Shown: piece by piece, positions 16,844 to 24,522 of the stretch | How the letters are laid out: each line of letters starts with the position of its first letter | Position numbering within the stretch: the stretch's first letter is position 1 | DNA from: DFXE01 sp032054765 | Lineage (GTDB): Bacteria; Bacteroidota; Bacteroidia; Bacteroidales; Tannerellaceae | Direction of reading: 5' to 3' | Assembly: GCA_032054765.1 (NCBI GenBank) | Contig: DAMBSC010000007.1 | Coordinates: 186,001-250,000 of the forward strand | Length of the DNA stretch: 64,000 bases | The notes under the pieces: model-generated | What the model was told of the DNA's origin: nothing | The model's input: the letters and a program-made list of their open reading frames with translations, nothing else | Database searches by the model: none | Program-made: the position numbers and the translations under genes

Positions 16844-18832
16844 ATGAAAACAAATTTAAGTTCTCAGATTACTCTTACGCGTATTCCTACCCGGTATTAT
16901 CGTCCGGAGAATGCTTATGAAGAGTCTGTTTTGACACGTATGGAAAAGATTCCAACAATTATTTATGAATCTGCTGATGAGGGATCTTTAGCTATTGCCA
17001 ATGAAATAGCATCACAAATCAGGAAAAAACAGGAAGCTGGAAAACAATTTATTATCACTTTACCAGGGGGGCGTTCACCTCAAAGCATTTTTAAAGAATT
17101 GATCCGTATGCATCGGGAAGATAATTTAAGCTTTAAGAATGTTGTAGTGTTTAATTTATATGAGTTTTACCCCTTGACAGTTGCTGCTTTCAGTAATTTA
17201 TCTTACTTGAAAGATTTTTTCCTGGATCATGTGGATATTCTTCCTGAGAATATTTATTCTCCTGATGGATTTATTCCCAAGGAGGAAATATATGATTTCT
17301 GTGTACGTTATGAGCAACAAATAGAGAAATTAGGTGGAATAGATTATATGCTACTTGGCATAGGGCATGCTGGGAATATTGGATTAAATGGCCCTGGAAC
17401 ATCCACAAGTACAACCACACGCCTGGTGCTGCTTGACAATGACTCCAGAAAAGAGGCTGCTAAAATCTTCAAATCAATAGATAATGTTCCGGAAGGTGTG
17501 ATAACGATGGGTATTTCTACCATCTTCAATGCAAAACAGATTGTTTTGATGGCATGGGGAGAAGGTAAAGCCCATATATTAGAACAGACCATTGAAGGTA
17601 AAGTCACTGATATAATTCCGGCATCTTATTTACAGAATCAAAATAATGTGAGAGCCATTATCGACCTGTCAGCTGCTTCCCAACTTACAAGAATTAGTCA
17701 TCCTTGGTTGGTAACAAGTTGCGAATGGGATAATAAGCTTATTCGTCGTGCTATTGTTTGGTTGTGTCAATTAACCCGCAAACCTATATTGAAACTTACA
17801 AACAAAGACTATAGTGAGAACGGATTAGGCGAATTACTTGCATTATATGGTTCTGCATATAATGTAAACATAAAAATATTTAATGATATTCAGCATACGA
17901 TAACTGGTTGGCCTGGAGGAAAGCCTAACTCCGATGACTCAAACCGTCCTGAACGTGCTAATCCATATCCTAAGAAAGTAATTATTTTCAGTCCGCATCC
18001 CGATGACGATGTGATCTCCATGGGTGGAACATTCCATCGATTGTGTGATCAAGGCCATGATGTATATGTTGCCTATCAAACATCTGGTAATATTGCTGTG
18101 GGTGACGAAGAGGTGATTCGCTATTGTGAATACTTGCGTGATGTATGTTCTAAGTATTCTCCGACTGAAAATACAGTAAAGAAGAAAGCGGAAGAGATCA
18201 TTAATTTCCTTCGTTTTGAAAAGGTAGAAGGTGAAAGGGAGAAAGATGATGTTTTATTTATGAAGGGAACGATCCGTCGGGAAGAAGCCCGTGCCGGCGC
18301 ACGATATTCCGGTATAAGCAAGGAAGATCATATCCGATTCCTCGATTTACCTTTCTATGAAACGGGAATGGTAAAAAAGAATGATTTAAGTGAAGCTGAT
18401 ATAAAGATCATTCGTGATTTTCTGGAAGAAGTAAAACCAGACCAAATCTTTGTTGCAGGAGACCTGGCTGATCCTCATGGAACACATAAAGTCTGTCTAG
18501 ATGCGATTTTAGCTGCCGTAGATGATATTAAAGATGAAACATGGATGAAGAATTGTCGAATCTGGATGTATCGTGGAGCCTGGGCAGAATGGGAAATGGA
18601 CCATATTGAAATGGCCGTACCAATGAGTCCTGAGCAGTTACGTCAGAAGAGGAATGCCATTCTGAAACATCAATCACAAATGGAAAGTGCTCCTTTCCTG
18701 GGTGATGACGAACGTCTCTTCTGGCAACGAGCAGAAGACCGCAATCGTGCTACTGCTGATTTATATCACCAGTTAGGTTTAGCGGCTTATGAGGCAATAG
18801 AAGCTTTTGTGCAATATATTCCTTTGCGCTAA
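16844..18832 (+). CDS. NagB-like domain fused to PIG-L/LmbE deacetylase domain
   Basis: This 662-residue protein is usually annotated as glucosamine-6-phosphate deaminase. Residues ~25-290 have the NagB fold (LPGGRSPQ at 73-80 for phosphate binding), but the catalytic positions differ: the Asp72 equivalent is Tyr106 (FNLYEF), Asp141 is Ala176, His143 is Asn178 and Glu148 is Gly183 (GIGHAGNIGLNGPG). From ~370 to 660 is a PIG-L (LmbE-like) zinc deacetylase domain with HPDDDV (385-390) and DPHGTH (543-548), which look functional. The protein is therefore more likely an N-deacetylase acting on an amino sugar, with the NagB part as a sugar-phosphate sensor or scaffold. As I recall, Tyr and Asn at two of these sites are shared across Bacteroidales homologues. 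Single gene, own promoter. Confidence 0.85.
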   Translation: MKTNLSSQITLTRIPTRYYRPENAYEESVLTRMEKIPTIIYESADEGSLAIANEIASQIRKKQEAGKQFIITLPGGRSPQSIFKELIRMHREDNLSFKNVVVFNLYEFYPLTVAAFSNLSYLKDFFLDHVDILPENIYSPDGFIPKEEIYDFCVRYEQQIEKLGGIDYMLLGIGHAGNIGLNGPGTSTSTTTRLVLLDNDSRKEAAKIFKSIDNVPEGVITMGISTIFNAKQIVLMAWGEGKAHILEQTIEGKVTDIIPASYLQNQNNVRAIIDLSAASQLTRISHPWLVTSCEWDNKLIRRAIVWLCQLTRKPILKLTNKDYSENGLGELLALYGSAYNVNIKIFNDIQHTITGWPGGKPNSDDSNRPERANPYPKKVIIFSPHPDDDVISMGGTFHRLCDQGHDVYVAYQTSGNIAVGDEEVIRYCEYLRDVCSKYSPTENTVKKKAEEIINFLRFEKVEGEREKDDVLFMKGTIRREEARAGARYSGISKEDHIRFLDLPFYETGMVKKNDLSEADIKIIRDFLEEVKPDQIFVAGDLADPHGTHKVCLDAILAAVDDIKDETWMKNCRIWMYRGAWAEWEMDHIEMAVPMSPEQLRQKRNAILKHQSQMESAPFLGDDERLFWQRAEDRNRATADLYHQLGLAAYEAIEAFVQYIPLR

Positions 18833-18849
18833 GTTTTGAAATATAAATA

Positions 18850-18877
18850 GAAAAGGCTTCCAATTGGAAGCCTTTTC
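18850..18877. terminator. Bidirectional terminator
   Basis: GAAAAGGCTTCC and its exact reverse complement flank AATT, giving a 28-bp perfect palindrome with A-run and T-run edges. It sits between the + strand NagB-like gene and the convergent lipoprotein gene, so it can stop transcription both ways. Confidence 0.88.
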
Positions 18878-18879
18878 TG

Positions 18880-19497
18880 TTAATTCTTTTTTACTGTAAT
18901 CTTTGTAATTTTTGTTTTCTCTAATAGATCTTCTTCAGGGCTGTTTAAGGCAAAACTTACAACTGAATATTTACGTTCAGTAGAGGATTTATCTATTTCT
19001 GCTGTTTTTGTCATCAGGGTATTGTTGTTTGAATCTGTAAATTCAAAAGAACAGCTATATTTACCTGTTTCCATAATAATAAAGTATGCATCAATTAGCG
19101 CTTTTGATTTGATCTTTCCAAAGTAATCCAGTGCGACACCGTTTACCAGATTTTCAGAAAAAGGGATTTCATCATAATATTCGGTAGTAAGGCCTTTGTC
19201 AAAGCCTTCTATAGATTGAACAAAAGTACGTCCAACGACTGAGGCTACATGTTCAGCATGTTCATCTAGCTGTCGTTCAAGGCTTCTTCCTGCACCTTTA
19301 GCTATTGTGCCTAATGCATCAGTCGCTTTTTCACTGGCTTGTTCTCCCCGCTCATTCACAGCATCACTGATTCCTTCAACAGCACTTATACCTATTTCGG
19401 TCAGTTTCTTAGTTGTTTTTCTCACGCAACTTTCACATGAACTAAAAACAAACAGAGGGATTGAGCATAACAGAATTGTAACAAATTGCTTTTTCAT
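18880..19497 (-). CDS. Hypothetical lipoprotein with amphipathic helical N-terminal half
   Basis: I do not recognise this 205-residue product. It has a signal peptide with a lipobox-like FSSC (about residues 18-21), then a long helical stretch (TEIGISAVEGISDAVNE to AEHVASVVGRTF, about 30-95), and a beta-rich C-terminal half with hydrophobic and polar alternation. The GxxSLERQLDEHAEHV region looks like a coiled coil. It is likely periplasmic and lipid-anchored. It is monocistronic; a TATATTTG box on the minus strand at 19530-19537 fits as its promoter. The terminator at 18850-18877 ends it. Confidence 0.7.
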   Translation of the reverse strand: MKKQFVTILLCSIPLFVFSSCESCVRKTTKKLTEIGISAVEGISDAVNERGEQASEKATDALGTIAKGAGRSLERQLDEHAEHVASVVGRTFVQSIEGFDKGLTTEYYDEIPFSENLVNGVALDYFGKIKSKALIDAYFIIMETGKYSCSFEFTDSNNNTLMTKTAEIDKSSTERKYSVVSFALNSPEEDLLEKTKITKITVKKN

Positions 19498-19529
19498 ACG
19501 GATAAATGTTATTAGAGTTGTATTTGCTG

Positions 19530-19537
19530 CAAATATA
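19530..19537 (-). promoter_or_regulatory. -7 element of the lipoprotein gene
   Basis: CAAATATA on + reads TATATTTG on the minus strand, an exact TAnnTTTG match 33 nt upstream of the ATG at 19497. No clear -33 element. Confidence 0.45.
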
Positions 19538-19593
19538 GAAAATTTATATCATCAGAAAAAGAGAATGAAAATACGCAGGCTTTTTATAGCTAT

Positions 19594-20895
19594 TCAAGTA
19601 AAGAAAGACTCCAATAATGATAAATATTCTGGTTGGGAGAGCTGTTGAGGATGCCTGTCTATGATAGATTTTATTTTTTTTGCATCATTAGATAATAGGT
19701 CGATCAACATTAATGAGATAATTTTTGCCGGAATTTCAATTGCGGCCTTATAATCAACAACTTCAAAATCTGCTGCGTGTAAACTGCCTGTTGCACCACC
19801 TATTAATGGATGAATTGCCGGCATAAGATGTGTTATATCTCCCATATCGGTAGATGCATTAAAATGCTCGACTATTTCAATTTGTCTTTCTGGGATAAAT
19901 GTTTTTGCACTTTGCATGAACAGTGCATTTAATTCTTCATTACAAACCAAGGGAAGGTAACCGGATAAAAGTTGGATTTCTGTTTTACAACCAATAGCAT
20001 CGCCTCCAGCACTAAATGCTTTGTTCGTTTTTTTCAGGATTTCTTTCATGGATGTTATGGTGTTAGATCTTACCATACATTCCAGCCTGACATCTGCAGG
20101 TACACTGTTTATTGTGTCTCCCCCTTTGGTTATGATATAATGTACTCTGTCGTGGTTATCATCGCGAAATGTATCCCGAATTGCATTTACTCCGTTGATG
20201 CCCATTACAGCCGCACTTAATGCATTAATACCCAAGTGAGGTGAAGCGGCAGCATGTGAACTTTTACCTATATAACGTATTTTTTCAGCGATAAGACCAT
20301 TTCCTGACTTAATTACTCCTGCATAAGGAAAGGCTTTATTGCTTTGAGAATGTATCATTATCGCAGCATTGATGTCGTCAAAAGCACCACATCTTACCAG
20401 CTCCTGTTTACCTCCAAAATATTTAATTACACCTTTTCGTCTTAATTCTGATCGATATTCCAGATCGATATATTCTTCTGCCGGACTAGCTATAAAAGAA
20501 ATATTACCAGTAAGTTCGGCAGAAATGCCTATTGTTTTGAATGCTTGTGCAATTGCCATTATAACCCCTAATTGCAGATTATGTCCACAATGGTGAGTCG
20601 CGCCTGTTTCTTTATCGGCTTTACAACTTTCAGGACATGTAATCCCGTCTAATTCTCCAATAATAGCTATAGTTGGGTAAGTATTCTCATCTTTTAATTT
20701 GGTTTTTATTCCGGTAATGGCTAGTTGTTCAGTTGTGTAGCCAACCTGGCATAAAAAATCATTAACAATACCAGATGTTCTAAATTCTTTATAACCTAAT
20801 TCAGGATGTTCGCCGATGTCTTTAACTATATCGATAATAGAAGGCATCCTTTCTTCTATTTTCAGAAGTATTTCTTTTTTTAAGTTAGAAATCAT
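19594..20895 (-). CDS. M20-family amidohydrolase / metallopeptidase
   Basis: This 433-residue cytoplasmic enzyme belongs to the M20 (AbgB/HipO-like) amidohydrolase family, which hydrolyses N-acyl amino acids and related amides with one or two zinc or manganese ions. Ligand motifs are visible: HHCGHN (101-106), PAEEY (138-142), a dimerisation-lid region with SSHAAASPH, and a late HAADF. No signal peptide is present. It is the last gene of the catabolic cluster and lies 13 nt after the Nramp-like gene. Its place beside an aldolase and oxidoreductases suggests it deacylates the amide released by the pathway. The substrate is not visible in the sequence. Confidence 0.88.
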   Translation of the reverse strand: MISNLKKEILLKIEERMPSIIDIVKDIGEHPELGYKEFRTSGIVNDFLCQVGYTTEQLAITGIKTKLKDENTYPTIAIIGELDGITCPESCKADKETGATHHCGHNLQLGVIMAIAQAFKTIGISAELTGNISFIASPAEEYIDLEYRSELRRKGVIKYFGGKQELVRCGAFDDINAAIMIHSQSNKAFPYAGVIKSGNGLIAEKIRYIGKSSHAAASPHLGINALSAAVMGINGVNAIRDTFRDDNHDRVHYIITKGGDTINSVPADVRLECMVRSNTITSMKEILKKTNKAFSAGGDAIGCKTEIQLLSGYLPLVCNEELNALFMQSAKTFIPERQIEIVEHFNASTDMGDITHLMPAIHPLIGGATGSLHAADFEVVDYKAAIEIPAKIISLMLIDLLSNDAKKIKSIIDRHPQQLSQPEYLSLLESFFT

Positions 20896-20908
20896 ACTGG
20901 ACTGATTG

Positions 20909-22114
20909 TTAATTAATATAAGATAATAATTGTCTTCCAGATAAGAAAAGAATCCACAGAACCGCTATTCCTAAAATAATATTTGTAATCAGATTGTTCT
21001 TATATTCCCGCATTACCTTTTTATTATTTGAAAGAAGGAATATCATAATGATTACTAAAGGATAACCAATGCAAGTAACCGCCTGAGCCATAATGATGAG
21101 TTGTACAGGGTTAGAATCGAAAAGGGCAGCGATACAACTACATATAACCAGCAAAACAGAAGAAAAGACCTTTACCCATATATCGTTAATGGTCTTTCCT
21201 AATCCCAACGCATCAGCAAGGAACATACCACTAAGTACAGCATTTGCAAGGAAAGAAGAGAAAGATGCTGCAAAAAGACCAAGCAGGAAAAGCCATTTGG
21301 CGAATGATCCTAATAGTGGTTCCAGTTGTATGGCCATATCGATTGCATTTGTTACGATGATCCCCTTTGGAGCAAGCACGGCCGCTGATGAAATGATGAT
21401 AACAGCGCTGAGTGTACATAAAAAAATGACTCCTGTGGTAGCATCACGCATTCCTTTTCTTAGATCAGCTGTTTTCCAGTTTTTAGCTTGTACCATATAA
21501 CTTTGACCGGCAGCTCCAACCACACTAAAGCTGGTTGCTGCAATGGCTATCATAAATCCTATATCTTTTGGCATGGAAGGTATAAAACCTTTCAAAATAC
21601 TTTTCACATCGGGAGTAATAAAAAACAGGTTTCCGACAAAAGCCGCGATCATCAATAGTACCATCAGCATCATAACTTTTTCCAACAGATCATAAAAATT
21701 CCGAGATGTCCAGATAAAGAGAAGGGAAATGCCTGTGAAGCCAAATGCCCACAATGCCATACTGCCTCCGAACATGGCATTCATCGCAAGCCCAATACCG
21801 ATATTATTTCCTGTCTGGTAACCGGCACAACTAATAAAAACGCTTAACCCCATTAGTAAAGGCCATACTTTTCCATAGCTTTCACCTACAAGATCGAGTA
21901 AGGATTTACTGTTGATACATCCTATCTTTGCAGATGTTCTTGTACAGGAAATCATAAAAATGGCGGATATCAATACTATCCACAACAGTGAGTATTCATA
22001 GACTGCTCCGGCCCTGCTGCACACGGTTATGGTACCGGGGCCTAAGACCATAGCTGCCGTTACGAATCCCGGCCCCAGTACGCTAAACAAATGTTTGAGT
22101 TTGAGTTTTTCCAT
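20909..22114 (-). CDS. Nramp-family transporter with non-canonical metal motifs
   Basis: This 401-residue membrane protein has the 11-helix Nramp (SLC11) layout, starting with the family block GPGFVTAAMVLGPG. The canonical TM1 DPGN motif reads GPGT here (25-28), so the Asp and Asn metal ligands are absent, and the TM6 MPH motif is replaced (GQS at 203-205), removing the metal-binding Met. It therefore resembles Nramp-related outliers rather than Mn/Fe transporters. Its place between an aldolase gene and an amidohydrolase gene, 8 nt downstream of the former, fits transport of an organic substrate or its metal complex. The substrate is an inference. Confidence 0.85.
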   Translation of the reverse strand: MEKLKLKHLFSVLGPGFVTAAMVLGPGTITVCSRAGAVYEYSLLWIVLISAIFMISCTRTSAKIGCINSKSLLDLVGESYGKVWPLLMGLSVFISCAGYQTGNNIGIGLAMNAMFGGSMALWAFGFTGISLLFIWTSRNFYDLLEKVMMLMVLLMIAAFVGNLFFITPDVKSILKGFIPSMPKDIGFMIAIAATSFSVVGAAGQSYMVQAKNWKTADLRKGMRDATTGVIFLCTLSAVIIISSAAVLAPKGIIVTNAIDMAIQLEPLLGSFAKWLFLLGLFAASFSSFLANAVLSGMFLADALGLGKTINDIWVKVFSSVLLVICSCIAALFDSNPVQLIIMAQAVTCIGYPLVIIMIFLLSNNKKVMREYKNNLITNIILGIAVLWILFLSGRQLLSYIN

Positions 22115-22122
22115 GAATAGTA

Positions 22123-23202
22123 TTACTTATTATAATCAATCAACCAATTAGCTATATTGTTACAGATAAAATCATCATCATTCAGATGAGGGTACGCTTT
22201 GTATACCCGTGTAATCTCATCACTTTGCCCTGGAGAAAGTACTTCGTTTTCATCTAAACACCACAGACCTTTCATTATACCCTGTCTACGCAGTACTTCA
22301 TGTAAGCCTGGGATACAGCCGGCAAAATCATTTGCCGCATCAAAGAAGGCGGCGTTTGAATCGGTAATTTCAATGCTTCGTGTGAGAAGTTCGTTTGGTA
22401 TCTCTTTTCCACTGGCGATCAGTTGTTTTATCTCACCTAGAAGTGTTACTGCTTTTTGTGTCCAAACACACCAATGTCCTAACAATCCTCCTTTGATCCT
22501 AACTTTCTTTATTTGTCCGGCAGATTGTATTTTATATTCGGTAATTAAATCCATCACGATATTGTCGTCATTACCTGTATAAAGAGTAATTTCATTTTCT
22601 TTATTGGCATCACATAAAGCTCTTACTACATCAAAGGTTTTATATCGATTAAATGGAGCAATTTTTATACCTAATACATTGGGGAGCTGAACAAATTCTT
22701 TCCAGAATTCGTAAGGCAATGCCATGCCTCCTACAGCAGGTTGAAGATAAAAACCAATAATAGGGATATGTTCGGCAATTGTTTTACAATGTTTAATAAT
22801 CTGGGGAATTGTAGCATCTTTTAAAGCAGACAAACTTAGCAGTCCAGCATGATAACCGGCTTGTATGGCGAATTCAGCTTCTTTTATAGCTTGTTCAGTT
22901 TTTCCACATATTCCTGCAACTTTGATTATCTTTTTACCATTTTTTTCACTCCATTGGTCCATTGTTTCCGATACGCAGCAGAGAACCGGCTCAAATAATC
23001 CATGTTGACGAATCTCAAATTGTGTGGAATGTACTCCTACTGCTATACCGCCAACTCCTGCTTCCAGATAATAACGTGTTAGTAATTGCTGGCTTTTACG
23101 ATCAAACGTTCGATCTGACGTTAATGCTAAAGGCATTGCAGGAATAACGAGGCCTTCACGAAAGTTCTTTACAATATCAATATTAATATCAACTATTTTC
23201 AT
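22123..23202 (-). CDS. DHDPS/N-acetylneuraminate lyase-family aldolase
   Basis: This 359-residue class I aldolase has the TIM-barrel pattern of the DapA/NanA superfamily. The Schiff-base lysine is Lys180 in VLGIKIAPF, and the catalytic tyrosine is Tyr152 in IIGFYLQP. The usual GTTGE loop is replaced by AVGVHSTQF (54-62), so it is not a housekeeping DapA; this loop marks a separate catabolic subgroup. Family chemistry is reversible cleavage or dehydration of a 2-keto acid. It is longer than a typical 300-residue DHDPS, with an extra C-terminal segment. It is tightly linked to the Nramp-like gene and probably splits an acid made by the neighbouring oxidoreductases. Confidence 0.87.
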   Translation of the reverse strand: MKIVDINIDIVKNFREGLVIPAMPLALTSDRTFDRKSQQLLTRYYLEAGVGGIAVGVHSTQFEIRQHGLFEPVLCCVSETMDQWSEKNGKKIIKVAGICGKTEQAIKEAEFAIQAGYHAGLLSLSALKDATIPQIIKHCKTIAEHIPIIGFYLQPAVGGMALPYEFWKEFVQLPNVLGIKIAPFNRYKTFDVVRALCDANKENEITLYTGNDDNIVMDLITEYKIQSAGQIKKVRIKGGLLGHWCVWTQKAVTLLGEIKQLIASGKEIPNELLTRSIEITDSNAAFFDAANDFAGCIPGLHEVLRRQGIMKGLWCLDENEVLSPGQSDEITRVYKAYPHLNDDDFICNNIANWLIDYNK

Positions 23203-23265
23203 CTTTGTTTTTAATTTTATTGTATTAGTTTGTTTTTAATGATAAACTTTTTTGATGTTCAAAAT

Positions 23266-23331
23266 AATCATCAATTGTTTGATAATTGTTAGTTAATTGT
23301 CTAACGATCGTCAGTTAAATAAACCGATAAT
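23266..23331. repeat. Degenerate 22-bp dyad repeats (possible array 4)
   Basis: Within the 161-bp gap before the epimerase gene, two cores, TCA-ATTGTT-TGA (23271-23282) and TTA-ATTGTC-TAA (23293-23304), are spaced exactly 22 bp. A third position (23315) is degenerate. The geometry equals that of the three clear arrays, but the sequence is AT-rich and units 3-4 are poor. It could instead be an operator pair for the downstream genes. Confidence 0.4.
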
Positions 23332-23363
23332 TGTCGAACAATGAAAAAATAATCATTATTTTA

Positions 23364-24389
23364 TTAAAACTTTCCATTATCTGTTTCAAAATGAGTAGGC
23401 TTGTTAAGCCCTTTTCCTCCATTCATAATCCATTCGGCCTGCATTTGTATTAATTCTTTAGCAGAAACAGAAGGCTTTCCGAAATACTGAAAGGATTTAG
23501 AAGCATTGTTTAGATACGAATGATCATTGCCTGTCGATTTAATTTCTACCGGTTTATTCATGATTTTTCCCATTTCTCTGGCAACTTCATTTACTGAAAG
23601 AATAGCTTCTCCTGTAATATTCAATATGTTAGCGGGTGTGGTAGTGTGTAAAAGAGAAAGTAAAGCAGCATTGTTCGCATCACCTTGCCAGATGATATTA
23701 AAATAATCGACCCCACTAATAATAGGCTCTTCGTTCCATATTTTAATTCCAATATCGTATAGGACTCCATACTGTAGATCCGTAGAATAATTCAATCGGT
23801 AAAGTAGGGTAGGAGTTTCGTTTATAATAGAAAAATGTTCAAAGATGCGTTCTCGGCACAAGCACGATTGGGCATACTCACCTACTGGTTCCGGATGATC
23901 TGTCTCGATGGAGCCCCCAGAAGTTGCATTTACAAGGGCGTATACACAGCCCGTAGAGAATACAACAATCCGACTACTTTTGTAATGTTTAGCACAGTTA
24001 GCGGGTACTAATGCGTTCATTGCCCAGGTTAAAGCTTCTGAGCCGGTAGTACCGAATTTGCGGCCAGCCATAAAGATCACATTTTCAGTGATAGGTAATT
24101 TCTTTACTTGTTCTTCATCCAAAAGGTCACAGGTTAATGTTTTAATTCCCCATGAATCTAACTTATCTTTCCCTTCTTTATCGGAAAAACGTGAAACAGC
24201 ATAGACCTCTTTTTTTACTTTTGCTTTTTCAATTGCTTTTTTCGCCAAAAGACACAGACTGATTCCCATTTTACCATTTGCGCCCAAGATAGTAATATCC
24301 CCGAATAAGGTCTTCATAGCTTCTATTAGTTGTTCAGATGGTTCAGATAATAATTGGTCTAAAGCTTCTTCATTAATTGGTGTTTGCAT
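23364..24389 (-). CDS. NAD-dependent epimerase/dehydratase-like oxidoreductase
   Basis: This 341-residue protein of the extended SDR fold has a Rossmann motif ITILGANGKMG (33-42) and the strand-end FSTGCVYA (144-151) at the usual Ser/Thr catalytic site. The YxxxK motif reads Tyr172-AQS-Cys176 (GEYAQSCLC), so the catalytic lysine is replaced by cysteine; I recall this in other Bacteroidales homologues. It may use altered chemistry. It starts a minus-strand sub-cluster with the aldolase, Nramp and M20 genes; a hairpin at 24451-24490 separates it from the Gfo/Idh gene upstream. Likely role: oxidising or epimerising the sugar acid before aldol cleavage. Confidence 0.82.
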   Translation of the reverse strand: MQTPINEEALDQLLSEPSEQLIEAMKTLFGDITILGANGKMGISLCLLAKKAIEKAKVKKEVYAVSRFSDKEGKDKLDSWGIKTLTCDLLDEEQVKKLPITENVIFMAGRKFGTTGSEALTWAMNALVPANCAKHYKSSRIVVFSTGCVYALVNATSGGSIETDHPEPVGEYAQSCLCRERIFEHFSIINETPTLLYRLNYSTDLQYGVLYDIGIKIWNEEPIISGVDYFNIIWQGDANNAALLSLLHTTTPANILNITGEAILSVNEVAREMGKIMNKPVEIKSTGNDHSYLNNASKSFQYFGKPSVSAKELIQMQAEWIMNGGKGLNKPTHFETDNGKF

Positions 24390-24450
24390 ATTAATAGTAT
24401 TTGTTATATGGATTGAACACTCTCTTTGTTCGATTTTTGTACTCTATAAG

Positions 24451-24490
24451 AAAAGCAGAATTTCAAATTTATTGAAGAATTTCTGCTTTT
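24451..24490 (-). terminator. Hairpin between the Gfo/Idh and epimerase-like genes
   Basis: AAAAGCAGAA (24451-24460) and TTCTGCTTTT (24481-24490) are exact complements around a 20-nt AT-rich loop, followed on the minus strand by CTTATAG. A full or partial stop between the two halves of the catabolic cluster is likely. Confidence 0.7.
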
Positions 24491-24522
24491 CGACATAATT
24501 ATATTCTAAAAGTTTTAGTCTT

